Positions 8,490 to 16,998 of a stretch of DNA of 64,000 nucleotides are shown piece by piece. Every line of letters begins with the position of its first letter. Within the stretch, counting starts at the first letter, position 1. The position numbers and the translations under genes were made by a program. The DNA lies in contig NZ_CP017157.1 of the NCBI RefSeq assembly GCF_001729485.1, forward strand, positions 1,054,001 to 1,118,000, written 5' to 3'. This DNA is from Streptomyces lydicus. GTDB taxonomy: Bacteria; Actinomycetota; Actinomycetes; Streptomycetales; Streptomycetaceae. The notes under the pieces were generated by a model, which saw nothing but the letters and a program-made list of their open reading frames with translations, did no database searches and was not told the DNA's origin.

Positions 8490-10973
8490 GTGGCCGCGCA
8501 CAACGCCACGCACGCACCGGACCACGCACCGGATTCCGTTCGCGACCGCGAGATCGAGGCCGAGCAGACGCATCTCGACCGCGTCTACCGGCGCCTTGAG
8601 GAGAAGATCCACGAGGCCGAGTTCCTGATGGACGACGCCGCCAAGCGCGGCCAGGTCGGCACGCCCGGCGCGCTCGCCGAGCGGGACGCCCAGGTCTTCC
8701 AGGCCGGAGTCCACCTCCACCGGCTGAACTCCGAGTACGAGGACTTCCTCTTCGGGCGGATCGACCTGCTCCTCGGCAAGGACGGCAAGAAGGGCCCGGA
8801 CGGCGCGTACACCTCGGTCGAGCCCGCCGACGGCGCCGTCGAGAACAACCGCGCGACGATCGCCGAGACGCTGCACATCGGGCGGCTCGGCGTCCTCGAC
8901 GCGGACTACTCCCCGCTGGTCATCGACTGGCGGGCGCCGGCCGCCGCGCCCTTCTACCGCGCCACCCCGGTCGCCCCCGGCCGGGTCGTCCGCCGGCGGG
9001 TGATCCGCTCCAAGGGCCGCCGGGTCCTCGGCGTCGAGGACGACCTGATGCGCCCGGAGGTCACCGCGACGCTGGACGGCCGCGAGCTGCCGGCGATCGG
9101 CGACGGCGCGCTGATGGCCGCGCTCGGCCGGGCCCGCAGCCACACCATGCGGGACATCGTCGCCTCCATCCAGGCCGAGCAGGACATGGTCATCCGGGCG
9201 CCCGCCGCCTCCGTCACCGAGGTCGAGGGCGGGCCCGGCACCGGCAAGACCGCGGTCGCCCTGCACCGCGCCGCCTACCTCCTCTACCAGGACCGCCGCC
9301 GCTACGCCGGCGGCATCCTGATCGTCTCCCCGACGCCGCTGCTGGTCGCCTACACCGAGGGCGTGCTCCCGTCGCTCGGCGAGGAGGGCCAGGTCGCCAT
9401 CCGCGCGCTCGGCTCGCTCGTCGACGGCGCGGAGGCGACCGCGTACGACCCGCCCGCGGTCGCCCGGATCAAGGGCTCCTCGCGGATGCAGAAGCTGCTG
9501 CGCAAGGCGGCCCGCGGCGCTCTGGAGCTGGCGGCACCGCCCGCGGGCGGCGTGGCGGAGGACGCCGGGCCGGACACCCAGCTGTCCCTGGAGGACCTCG
9601 TCCGGGGGCCCGACGGGCCGGCTCCCCGGGGCGGCGCCCGCCGCCGGACCCGGGGCGGATCCGCCCGTCCCGCCTCCACCGCGCCCGCCCGGCTGCGGGT
9701 GGTGGCGTTCGGCACCCGCCTCGAACTGGACGCCGACGAGCTGCACGCCATCCGCCAGTCGGCCCTCGGCGGCACCGCCCCGGTCAACCTGCTGCGCCCG
9801 CGCGCCCGCCGGCTGATCCTGGACGCCCTGTGGGCCAAGTCCGGCGCGGGCCGCCGCTACACCGACCCCGAACTCGCCGCCGAGGCCCGTGAGGGCTTCG
9901 ACGAGGACCTCACCACCGAGCCCGTCCTCCAGGAATTCCTGGACGCCTGGTGGCCCGAGCTGACCCCGCGCGGCGTGCTGGCTGCGATGGCCGACGAGCG
10001 CCTGCTGAGCCGCTGGGCACGCCGCGTCCTCAACCCTCGCGAGGTGCGCCAACTGGCCCGCTCCCTGGGGCGGTTGGACGCCGCCGGGCAGGGCCCGCTG
10101 TCGGTGCACGACATCGCGCTGCTGGACGAACTCCAGCAGATCGTGGGCGCCCCGATGCGCCCGGCCCGTCCGCGCGAGGCCGACCCGCTGGACCATCTCA
10201 CCGGCCTGGAGGAGCTGACGACCTGGGCGGACCGCAACGGCGGCGGCCGCGGCCGGCGCGAACGCCTGGAGGAGGAGCGCACCGACTACGCCCACGTCAT
10301 CGTCGACGAGGCGCAGGACCTGACGCCGATGCAGTGGCGGATGGTCGGCCGCCGCGGCCGGCAGGCGACCTGGACCGTCGTCGGCGACCCGGCGCAGTCC
10401 TCGTGGTCGGACCCCGACGAGGCCGCCCTCGCCCGGGACGAGGCGCTCGGCACCCGCCCGCGCCGCCGCTTCACGCTGACCGTGAACTACCGCAACCCCG
10501 CGGAGATCGCCGAACTCGCCGGCAAGGTGCTCGCGCTGGCGATGCCCGGCATGCAGTCGCCGAAGGCGGTCCGCTCGACGGGCCTGCGGCCGCGCTTCGC
10601 GCTCGCCGGGGACGGCGCGGGCCCGACGGGCGACAAGGAGCTGGAGCGGGCCACCGTCGCGGCGGCCGGGCGGCTGCTGGACGAGGTGGACGGCACGGTC
10701 GGCGTCGTGGTGGCGATGAACCGCCGCGAGCAGGCCCGCCGCTGGCTGGCCCCGCTGGGCGACCGGGTGGTGGCCCTGGGCTCCCTGGAGGCCAAGGGCC
10801 TGGAGTACGACGCCACGCTGGTGGTCTCGCCCGCCGAGATCGCCGACGAGTCGCCGGCCGGCCTGCGGGTGCTCTACGTGGCGCTGACCCGCGCCACCCA
10901 GCAGCTGACGGTGCTCTCCACCGCGCGCGACGAGCCGGACGCCGCGGCGGTGCCCGACCTGCTGCGGGACTGA
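8490..10973 (+). CDS. HelD-like RNA polymerase-associated UvrD-type helicase
   Basis: 827 residues. It has an N-terminal antiparallel coiled-coil (about 15-90), a Walker A GGPGTGKT (about 247-254), Walker B DEAQDL (about 607), a VNYRNPAEI motif and a UvrD C-terminal LYVALTRATQQL (about 793). HelD proteins insert into RNA polymerase and recycle stalled complexes; some Streptomyces members (HelR) displace rifamycins. I see no rifamycin-associated promoter element upstream, so HelR is not supported. A Pro/Arg/Gly-rich insertion lies near residues 350-405. GTG 8490 has AAGGGGG upstream. A TACGGT at 8448-8453 may be the -10. Confidence 0.82.
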   Translation: MAAHNATHAPDHAPDSVRDREIEAEQTHLDRVYRRLEEKIHEAEFLMDDAAKRGQVGTPGALAERDAQVFQAGVHLHRLNSEYEDFLFGRIDLLLGKDGKKGPDGAYTSVEPADGAVENNRATIAETLHIGRLGVLDADYSPLVIDWRAPAAAPFYRATPVAPGRVVRRRVIRSKGRRVLGVEDDLMRPEVTATLDGRELPAIGDGALMAALGRARSHTMRDIVASIQAEQDMVIRAPAASVTEVEGGPGTGKTAVALHRAAYLLYQDRRRYAGGILIVSPTPLLVAYTEGVLPSLGEEGQVAIRALGSLVDGAEATAYDPPAVARIKGSSRMQKLLRKAARGALELAAPPAGGVAEDAGPDTQLSLEDLVRGPDGPAPRGGARRRTRGGSARPASTAPARLRVVAFGTRLELDADELHAIRQSALGGTAPVNLLRPRARRLILDALWAKSGAGRRYTDPELAAEAREGFDEDLTTEPVLQEFLDAWWPELTPRGVLAAMADERLLSRWARRVLNPREVRQLARSLGRLDAAGQGPLSVHDIALLDELQQIVGAPMRPARPREADPLDHLTGLEELTTWADRNGGGRGRRERLEEERTDYAHVIVDEAQDLTPMQWRMVGRRGRQATWTVVGDPAQSSWSDPDEAALARDEALGTRPRRRFTLTVNYRNPAEIAELAGKVLALAMPGMQSPKAVRSTGLRPRFALAGDGAGPTGDKELERATVAAAGRLLDEVDGTVGVVVAMNRREQARRWLAPLGDRVVALGSLEAKGLEYDATLVVSPAEIADESPAGLRVLYVALTRATQQLTVLSTARDEPDAAAVPDLLRD

Positions 10974-11057
10974 GGCGTTCCCCGTCCGGCCGCCGGCTGT
11001 CCGCCGGTGGCCGACGGCCGTCCGGGGGGTTGTGGAAATCGGCGCCGCGGGACGGGA

Positions 11058-11085
11058 TTCGCTTCCGGGGATGGTTTGTTAGCCT
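11058..11085 (+). promoter_or_regulatory. Promoter for the structured RNA
   Basis: TTCGCT at 11058-11063 and TAGCCT at 11080-11085 are separated by 16 bp, resembling a principal-sigma promoter. The predicted start (about 11091) coincides with the first base of the closing stem of the RNA element. Confidence 0.4.
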
Positions 11086-11090
11086 GGGTG

Positions 11091-11229
11091 ACGGCACCGG
11101 CTCGATCCAAGCCCCCGGGCCCAACCATCGTCGCTACGAGCGACCACTTGCCGCGAGGCGAGCATGGCGGGTCGGTGCCGTTGACGCAGAGAGGTCCACG
11201 CCACTCCGGTGGCGTGGACCTCTTTTCTG
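11091..11229 (+). ncRNA. Structured RNA ending in an intrinsic terminator, upstream of malic enzyme
   Basis: Bases 11091-11099 pair with 11173-11181 to close a multibranch structure. Inside are a GTCGCT/AGCGAC hairpin (around 11129-11143), a CTTGCC-GCGA-GGCGAG hairpin with a GNRA tetraloop (around 11147-11162), and a CCAT/ATGG stem that encloses both. It is followed by a perfect 15-bp hairpin (11190-11204 with 11209-11223, loop TCCG) and TTTTCT, a strong terminator. A promoter precedes it, so this could be a free-standing small RNA of about 140 nt or a riboswitch-like leader that terminates before the malic enzyme gene. I do not recognise a named RNA family. Confidence 0.5.
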
Positions 11230-11385
11230 TGCGCGATCATTCTCGTATGGTGGAATTCGTTTTCCGAAGATGTCGTCGCGGGCGAACAAAACGTTCGCAA
11301 TGCGAGGCGGCTACCGCGTACTGCGCGGTAGGTGCGACGATCGGACGGCAATCCAGCTACACGGTGAAAGCAGAGGAAGTCGGCC

Positions 11386-12819
11386 ATGGCAACGGCGCCC
11401 AGCGTCTCCTACTCGATGACGGTCCGGCTGGAGGTGCCCGCGAGCGGAACCGCGGTGTCCCAGCTCACCACGGCCGTCGAGTCCCACGGAGGCTCGGTGA
11501 CCGGCCTCGACGTCACTGCGTCCGGACACGAGAAGCTCCGCATCGACGTCACCATCGCGGCGACGTCCACGGCCCACGCCGACGAGATCGTCGAGCAGCT
11601 GCGCGGCATCGAGGGCGTCGCCCTCGGCAAGGTCTCCGACCGTACGTTCCTCATGCACCTCGGCGGCAAGATCGAGATGTCGTCGAAGCACCCCATCCGC
11701 AACCGTGACGACCTGTCCATGGTCTACACCCCCGGCGTCGCCCGGGTCTGCCAGGCCATCGCCGACAACCCCGAGGACGCCCGCCGCCTGACCATCAAGC
11801 GCAACAGCGTCGCGGTGGTCACCGACGGCTCCGCCGTGCTGGGCCTGGGCAACATCGGCCCCAAGGCCGCGCTGCCCGTCATGGAGGGCAAGGCGGCCCT
11901 CTTCAAGCGCTTCGCCGGCATCGACGCCTGGCCGATCTGCCTGGACACCCAGGACTCCGACGCGATCGTCGAGATCGTCAAGGCCATCGCCCCCGGCTTC
12001 GCCGGCATCAACCTGGAGGACATCTCCGCGCCCCGCTGCTTCGAGATCGAGGCGCGGCTGCGCGAGGCCCTGGACATCCCGGTCTTCCACGACGACCAGC
12101 ACGGCACCGCCATCGTGGTGCTCGCCGCGCTCACCAACGCGCTGCGCGTCGTCGGCAAGAAGATCGAGGACGTCCGGGTCGTGATGTCCGGCGCCGGCGC
12201 GGCCGGCACCGCGATCCTCAAACTGCTGCTCGCCGCCGGTGTCCGGCACGCCGTCGTCGCCGACATCCACGGCGTTGTGCACGCCGGCCGCACCGACCTG
12301 GTCGACGCCGACCCGGACTCCGCGCTGCGCTGGATCGCCGACAACACCAACCCCGAGGGCGTCACCGGCACCCTCAAGGAGGCCGTGGTCGGCGCGGACG
12401 TCTTCATCGGCGTCTCCGCGCCCAACGTCCTGGACGGCGACGACGTCGCGCGGATGGCCGACGGCGCGATCGTGTTCGCACTCGCCAACCCCGACCCGGA
12501 GGTCGACCCGGCGATCGCCCGGCAGACCGCCGCCGTCGTGGCCACCGGCCGCTCCGACTTCCCGAACCAGATCAACAACGTCCTGGTGTTCCCCGGTGTC
12601 TTCCGCGGCCTCCTGGACGCCCACTCCCGTACCGTGAACACCGACATGATGCTGGCTGCGGCCGGCGCCCTGGCGGACGTCGTCCTGGAGGACGAGGTCA
12701 ACCCGAACTACATCATCCCCAGCGTCTTCAACGAGAAGGTCGCGGGCGCGGTGGCCGGTGCGGTCCGGGAAGCGGCCAAGGGCAGCGAGCCCGCTGTGAC
12801 GGCGGCCACGACGGTCTGA
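11386..12819 (+). CDS. NAD(P)-dependent malic enzyme with N-terminal ACT domain
   Basis: 477 residues. An ACT-like ligand-binding domain (about 8-80) is followed by the malic enzyme core: VYTPGVARVC with the catalytic Tyr (about 112), DGSAVLGLGNIGPKA, the metal-binding HDDQHGTAI segment (about 236-245) and the nucleotide-binding loop VMSGAGAAGTA (about 265). It decarboxylates malate to pyruvate, yielding reducing power. The N-terminal ACT domain suggests allosteric control. The leader between the RNA terminator and the start (11230-11385) has two small hairpins, 11282-11298 and 11311-11331. Confidence 0.9.
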   Translation: MATAPSVSYSMTVRLEVPASGTAVSQLTTAVESHGGSVTGLDVTASGHEKLRIDVTIAATSTAHADEIVEQLRGIEGVALGKVSDRTFLMHLGGKIEMSSKHPIRNRDDLSMVYTPGVARVCQAIADNPEDARRLTIKRNSVAVVTDGSAVLGLGNIGPKAALPVMEGKAALFKRFAGIDAWPICLDTQDSDAIVEIVKAIAPGFAGINLEDISAPRCFEIEARLREALDIPVFHDDQHGTAIVVLAALTNALRVVGKKIEDVRVVMSGAGAAGTAILKLLLAAGVRHAVVADIHGVVHAGRTDLVDADPDSALRWIADNTNPEGVTGTLKEAVVGADVFIGVSAPNVLDGDDVARMADGAIVFALANPDPEVDPAIARQTAAVVATGRSDFPNQINNVLVFPGVFRGLLDAHSRTVNTDMMLAAAGALADVVLEDEVNPNYIIPSVFNEKVAGAVAGAVREAAKGSEPAVTAATTV

Positions 12820-12922
12820 GAACGGCGCGTCGCGGGACACGCCGTCGTTGGTGCGCCCATAGGGTGGCGGACAGTAAGCGACCGCCGCCCTGTGGGGCCG
12901 GCCCGGAGCGGGATTGGCACGG

Positions 12923-12955
12923 AGCGTCACCACTGACGAGGCAGTGGCGCTTTTC
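12923..12955 (+). terminator. Probable terminator between malic enzyme and HU
   Basis: A stem of AGCG...CCACTG with CAGTGG...CGCT (three-base bulge) is followed by TTTTCG. The rest of the 307-bp gap (12820-13126) should hold the HU promoter; no single match stands out. Confidence 0.45.
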
Positions 12956-13126
12956 GTGTGACCCTCCTGGGTGCCGGATTGGCTTTACCGCCGCAGGTAG
13001 GGGCAGGATGCGTAATCGGGCGAGAGGGTCTGGCACCAGACCCGGGTCCGGGGACTGTCCGAGGACCCTGGCAGCATCGGCTTCGATCTCACGCCTCATT
13101 GGCAAGAAGAACACGGGAGTACAAAC

Positions 13127-13408
13127 ATGAACCGCAGTGAGCTGGTGGCCGCTCTGGCCGATCGCGCCGAGGTGACCCGCAAGGACGCCGACGCCGTTCT
13201 GGCCGCCCTCGCCGAGGTGATCGGCGAGGTCGTCGCCAAGGGCGACGAGAAGGTCACCATCCCCGGCTTCCTGACCTTCGAGCGCACCCACCGTGCCGCT
13301 CGTACCGCGCGCAACCCGCAGACCGGTGACCCGATCCAGATCCCGGCCGGCTACAGCGTGAAGGTCTCCGCGGGCTCCAAGCTCAAGGAAGCCGCCAAGG
13401 GCAAGTAA
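13127..13408 (+). CDS. hupA: HU-family nucleoid protein
   Basis: 93 residues, MNRSELVAALADRAEVTRK to the C-terminal AAKGK, full length for HU. The conserved GFLTFERTHRAARTARNPQTG region forms the DNA-bending beta arms, and the IQIPAGYSVKVSAGSKLK end is typical. HU is a dimer that coats and bends DNA. It lacks the long Lys-rich tail of the second Streptomyces HU (HupS), so this is the vegetative form. A strong terminator follows. Confidence 0.93.
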   Translation: MNRSELVAALADRAEVTRKDADAVLAALAEVIGEVVAKGDEKVTIPGFLTFERTHRAARTARNPQTGDPIQIPAGYSVKVSAGSKLKEAAKGK

Positions 13409-13428
13409 GACCCTCCGTACGGCGTGAG

Positions 13429-13463
13429 AAAGGCGGCCGCCCCCTCCAGGGGCGGCCGCCTTT
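13429..13463 (+). terminator. HU terminator
   Basis: A perfect 15-bp hairpin with loop TCCA, flanked by AAA on the left arm and TTT on the right, 20 bp after the HU stop. The arms make it usable in both directions. Confidence 0.8.
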
Positions 13464-13605
13464 CCCGTGCCGCCGTGCCGCCGCCCTCCTGCCCGCCTGC
13501 GGGCCGGGGACGGCGCGGGGGGCCACCGGGTGGCCGGCGCCGCCCGGCGGCCCGCTGAGGGCCGCCGCAGCGCCGTCGTGGGGCCGCCGGCCGCGGCACC
13601 CGCCC

Positions 13606-13656
13606 GCACGACGAGGGGCGGCCACCCGGAACCCGGGTGGCCGCCCCTCGTCGTGC
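13606..13656 (-). terminator. 24-bp perfect hairpin downstream of murA
   Basis: Arms 13606-13629 and 13633-13656 are perfectly complementary with a 3-nt loop. It lies 20 bp past the murA stop and faces the HU terminator. There is no T-run on the minus-strand side, so it may act as a U-less terminator or mRNA stabiliser. Confidence 0.6.
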
Positions 13657-13675
13657 GCCGCTCAGCCGGCCGGCG

Positions 13676-15022
13676 TCAGTTGCGCAGCTCCCCGTTGGGC
13701 AGCTCCACCTGGGCGCCCAGCTCGACGAGCTTCGCCATGAAGTTCTCGTAGCCGCGGTTGATCAGGTCGATGCCGTGCACCCGCGAGGTGCCCTGCGCGG
13801 CCAGCGCCGCGATCAGGTACGAGAAGCCGCCGCGCAGGTCGGGGATGACCAGGTCGGCGCCCTGCAGCTTGGTGGGGCCGGAGACGACCGCGGAGTGCAG
13901 GAAGTTGCGCTGGCCGAAGCGGCAGGCGGAGCCGCCCAGGCACTCGCGGTAGAGCTGGATGTGCGCGCCCATCTGGTTGAGCGCGGAGGTGAAGCCGAGC
14001 CGGGACTCGTAGACCGTCTCGTGCACGATCGACAGGCCCGACGCCTGGGTCAGCGCGACCACCAGCGGCTGCTGCCAGTCGGTCTGGAAGCCGGGGTGCA
14101 CGTCGGTCTCCAGGGCGATCGCGTTGAGCGAGCCGCCCGGGTGCCAGAAGCGGATGCCCTCGTCGCCGATCTCGAAGGCGCCGCCGACCCTCCGGAAGGT
14201 GTTCAGGAAGGTCATCATCGAGCGCTGGTGCGCCCCGCGGACGAAGATGTTGCCCTCGGTGGCCAGCGCCGCCGACGCCCAGGAGGCGGCCTCCAGCCGG
14301 TCCGGGAGCGCCCGGTGGGTGTAGCCGTCGAGCTTGTCGACACCGGTGATCCGGATCGTCCGGTCGGTGTCCATCGAGATGATCGCGCCCATTTTCTGCA
14401 GGACGCAGATCAGGTCCTCGATCTCCGGCTCCACCGCGGCGTTCGACAGCTCGGTCACGCCCTCGGCCAGCACGGCCGTCAGCAGGACCTGCTCGGTCGA
14501 GCCGACCGACGGGTACGGCAGCCGGATCTTGGTGCCGCGCAGCCGGTGCGGGGCCTCCAGGTACTGCCCGTCGGCGCGCTTCTCGATCTTCGCGCCGAAC
14601 TGGCGCAGCACGTCGAAGTGGAAGTCCACCGGCCGGCCGCCGATGTCGCAGCCGCCCAGACCGGGGATGAAGGCGTGGCCGAGGCGGTGCAGCAGCGGGC
14701 CGCAGAACAGGATCGGGATCCGGGAGGAGCCGGCGTGCGCGTCGATGTCCGCGACGTTGGCGCTCTCGACGTGCGAGGGGTCGAGGATCAGCTCGCCGGC
14801 CTCGTCGCCGGGCCGGACCGTGACCCCGTGCAGCTGGAGCAGCCCGCGCACCACGCGTACGTCGCGGATGTCGGGCACATTGCGCAGCCGGCTGGGGCCG
14901 CTGCCGAGCAGGGCGGCGACCATGGCCTTGGGCACAAGGTTCTTCGCACCGCGAACCCGGATCTCGCCCTCCAGCGGGGTGCCGCCGTGGACAAGCAGTA
15001 CGTCGTCAGTAGAGACGGTCAT
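13676..15022 (-). CDS. murA: UDP-N-acetylglucosamine 1-carboxyvinyltransferase (MurA)
   Basis: 448 residues. MurA transfers enolpyruvate from PEP to UDP-GlcNAc, the first committed step of peptidoglycan synthesis. The RGAKN motif supplies Lys27/Asn28, and GGCDIGGRPVDFH contains Cys125, the residue alkylated by fosfomycin, so this enzyme should be sensitive to it. SVGSTEQ and the C-terminal DLRGGFSYLIAAL are family hallmarks. ATG 15022 was chosen for the typical MTVSTDDVLLVHGG start; the ribosome site is weak. It is divergent from yqgE. Confidence 0.93.
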   Translation of the reverse strand: MTVSTDDVLLVHGGTPLEGEIRVRGAKNLVPKAMVAALLGSGPSRLRNVPDIRDVRVVRGLLQLHGVTVRPGDEAGELILDPSHVESANVADIDAHAGSSRIPILFCGPLLHRLGHAFIPGLGGCDIGGRPVDFHFDVLRQFGAKIEKRADGQYLEAPHRLRGTKIRLPYPSVGSTEQVLLTAVLAEGVTELSNAAVEPEIEDLICVLQKMGAIISMDTDRTIRITGVDKLDGYTHRALPDRLEAASWASAALATEGNIFVRGAHQRSMMTFLNTFRRVGGAFEIGDEGIRFWHPGGSLNAIALETDVHPGFQTDWQQPLVVALTQASGLSIVHETVYESRLGFTSALNQMGAHIQLYRECLGGSACRFGQRNFLHSAVVSGPTKLQGADLVIPDLRGGFSYLIAALAAQGTSRVHGIDLINRGYENFMAKLVELGAQVELPNGELRN

Positions 15023-15339
15023 GGATCTCGCGTTCCTGGAGACGGGCAGGGGCCAAGCCAAAATGGTAAGGGCGGCCGAGGGGGTGTCCGTAGGCCCGTG
15101 CAGGCTCTGGGCATGTAATGGCTTTGTCACAACACCCTCGGCTACGATCCGCCTTTGATCTGTAATCGCCCTTTGGGGTAAAGGTCGCTGAATGTCTCGA
15201 ATGCGCGGTTCGGTGTCGCGTCCGGGTTGACACCCCGGGGCCCGTGCGCCCGGGGCTGCCGCCGTACGCCCTGCCCTGCTCTCGGGGGGATGCGGGCGTT
15301 GACTCCCCGTTCGGGGCAGAAGTGCGGGATCATGTGGCC
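15023..15339. other. Divergent intergenic region murA/yqgE
   Basis: A 317-bp gap that must hold both promoters. It contains a visibly AT-richer stretch around 15110-15200. No clear -35/-10 pair or operator could be picked with confidence. Confidence 0.4.
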
Positions 15340-16011
15340 ATGACCGAGGTGTCCTCGCTCACAGGCCGGCTGCTCGTCGCGACGCCCGCGCTCGCCGATC
15401 CCAATTTCGACCGCGCGGTGGTGCTGCTCCTCGACCACGACGAGGAGGGCTCCCTCGGCGTGGTCCTCAACCGCCCCACGCCGGTCGGCGTCGCGGACAT
15501 CCTCGCGCCCTGGGCCGCGCTGGCCGGTGAGCCGGGGGTGGTCTTCCAGGGCGGTCCGGTCTCGCTGGACTCGGCGCTCGGGGTGGCCGTGGTGCCCGGC
15601 GGGCCGTCCGGCGACGGCGGCGTCCCGGCCGTGGACGGCGGCGCCCGGCCCGACGAGGACGGTGCGGAGGCGACCGGCGTGGCCGCCGCGGACCGCGCCG
15701 ACGTCGCGGCCGGCGACGAGCCGCTGGGCTGGCGCAGGGTGCACGGCGCGATCGGTCTCGTCGACCTGGAGGCCCCGCCGGAGCTGCTCGCCGCGGTGCT
15801 CGGCAGTCTGCGGATCTTCGCCGGCTACGCGGGCTGGGGACCGGGCCAGCTGGAGGACGAGCTGGTCGAGGGCGCCTGGTACGTCGTCGAGTCCGAGCCC
15901 GGTGACGTCTCCTCGCCCGACCCGGAGCAGCTGTGGCGGGCGGTGCTGCGGCGGCAGCGCAACGAACTGGCGATGGTGGCGACGTACCCGGACGACCCCT
16001 CGCTGAACTGA
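15340..16011 (+). CDS. YqgE/AlgH family protein (DUF179) with an acidic insertion
   Basis: 223 residues. The fold signature is clear: SLTGRLLVATPALADPNFDR, GSLGVVLNRPTPV, FQGGPVSLDSALGVAV, and the C-terminal AGYAGWGPGQLEDEL. The biochemical role of the family is not settled. Compared with the usual 185-190 residues there is an extra segment at about 90-130, rich in Gly, Asp and Ala, between two core strands. ATG 15340 is preceded by an in-frame GTG at 15334. It is divergent from murA, a conserved neighbourhood as I recall it. Confidence 0.8.
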   Translation: MTEVSSLTGRLLVATPALADPNFDRAVVLLLDHDEEGSLGVVLNRPTPVGVADILAPWAALAGEPGVVFQGGPVSLDSALGVAVVPGGPSGDGGVPAVDGGARPDEDGAEATGVAAADRADVAAGDEPLGWRRVHGAIGLVDLEAPPELLAAVLGSLRIFAGYAGWGPGQLEDELVEGAWYVVESEPGDVSSPDPEQLWRAVLRRQRNELAMVATYPDDPSLN

Positions 16012-16200
16012 GGCCGCGGACGGCCCGGGCCGCGCGGCCGGACGCCGTTCGCACGCCCGCCCGGATTTCGTTGACCGCTGGATTATTGTGACGGCTTCGT
16101 CATGGGGGATTGTCAGTCCCCGTCGTTATGGTGCGAGATGACAGGGGACGGTGCGCGGCCGCGTGGGGCGGGACCGTGCCGGACAGCGGGGGAGAGTGCC

Positions 16201-16881
16201 ATGCACAGGCCGAGTGTGCCCGGGGATCTGGACCGTCCGGAGCGGGTGTGGGCCCGCGCCGCGACGCTCGCGGTGGTCGCCGCCGCGATGGACGACGGCG
16301 ACGAGTTCTCCTGGGGCGAGCAGGGGCTGGAGTGCTGGAACGGCGGCGGCAGCTACTGGTGGCGGCTGAAACTCCTCGAGGGCGGCCGGGCGCTGCTGTG
16401 CGGCCAGGACTCGGACGGCAGCTACACCCACGACGGTGACCGGCAGATCGACTTCCTGGCCGGCGGCCCCGAGTGGCTGCCCCGGGACCGGTTGCACCAC
16501 GACGCCCAGGGCAATCTCCTCGGGTTCGTCTACTGGTGGCAGGACGGCGCCTGGGCGCGTGCGCCGTATCCCGAGAAGCTGCCGGACGACGGCCTGGCGA
16601 TGGCGCTGAGCTGGGCCGCCCCCGGCGAGGACGCGGTCCGGCGGATCGTCGACGACCTCGTGGCGCTCACCGAGACCGAGGTCGACGCGGCGGCCGGCGT
16701 GCGGGCCTTCCTCGCCGCGGCGGAAGCCCGCACGGTCGGTGCGGCGGACGTCGCCGCGCTGCTGGACGCGGTCTGCGACAAGGACTCCTGGTACGACGTC
16801 CGGCCGGAGGCCGCGCTGGCCTTCGCCGGGAAGCTGGGCCTGACGGCCGGCGAGCGGGACGGGGCGGCGGTCGCCTCGTAG
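16201..16881 (+). CDS. Conserved hypothetical protein
   Basis: 226 residues, not recognised. The protein is acidic and Trp-rich (FSWGEQGLECWNGGGSYWWRLKLL, FVYWWQDGAWARAPYPE), with no signal peptide or membrane helix, so it should be cytoplasmic. The first half looks like a mixed beta domain and the second half (140-226) is mainly helical and Ala-rich. GGGGGAGAG lies 5 nt upstream of ATG 16201, a strong ribosome site. TATGGT at about 16127 may be the -10. Coding is supported by the ribosome site and codon pattern. Confidence 0.65.
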   Translation: MHRPSVPGDLDRPERVWARAATLAVVAAAMDDGDEFSWGEQGLECWNGGGSYWWRLKLLEGGRALLCGQDSDGSYTHDGDRQIDFLAGGPEWLPRDRLHHDAQGNLLGFVYWWQDGAWARAPYPEKLPDDGLAMALSWAAPGEDAVRRIVDDLVALTETEVDAAAGVRAFLAAAEARTVGAADVAALLDAVCDKDSWYDVRPEAALAFAGKLGLTAGERDGAAVAS

Positions 16882-16887
16882 CGCCGC

Positions 16888-16998
16888 CTACGACGGCCGC
16901 GCCGCGAGGGCCAGGAAGCGCTCGGCGAGCGGATGGGCGTCGCGCACGGGCAGCGCCAGGTGGACGGGCACGGCCGGGGCGTTCCTGAGGCGCACATG
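16888..16998 (-). pseudogene. Remnant of a LysR-type regulator (C-terminal end only)
   Basis: On the minus strand the last 36 codons read VRLRNAPAVPVHLALPVRD... and end at TAG 16890-16888, like the C-terminal end of a LysR effector domain. Upstream of codon VRL the frame turns into the antisense of the MFS remnant, so the rest of the gene is missing. LysR assignment rests on a short segment and is tentative. Confidence 0.45.

Noticed and set aside
11282..11298. CGAAC-N5-GTTCG as a LexA box before malic enzyme
   Set aside because: LexA boxes have a 4-bp spacer; this has 5 and is better explained as a leader hairpin.
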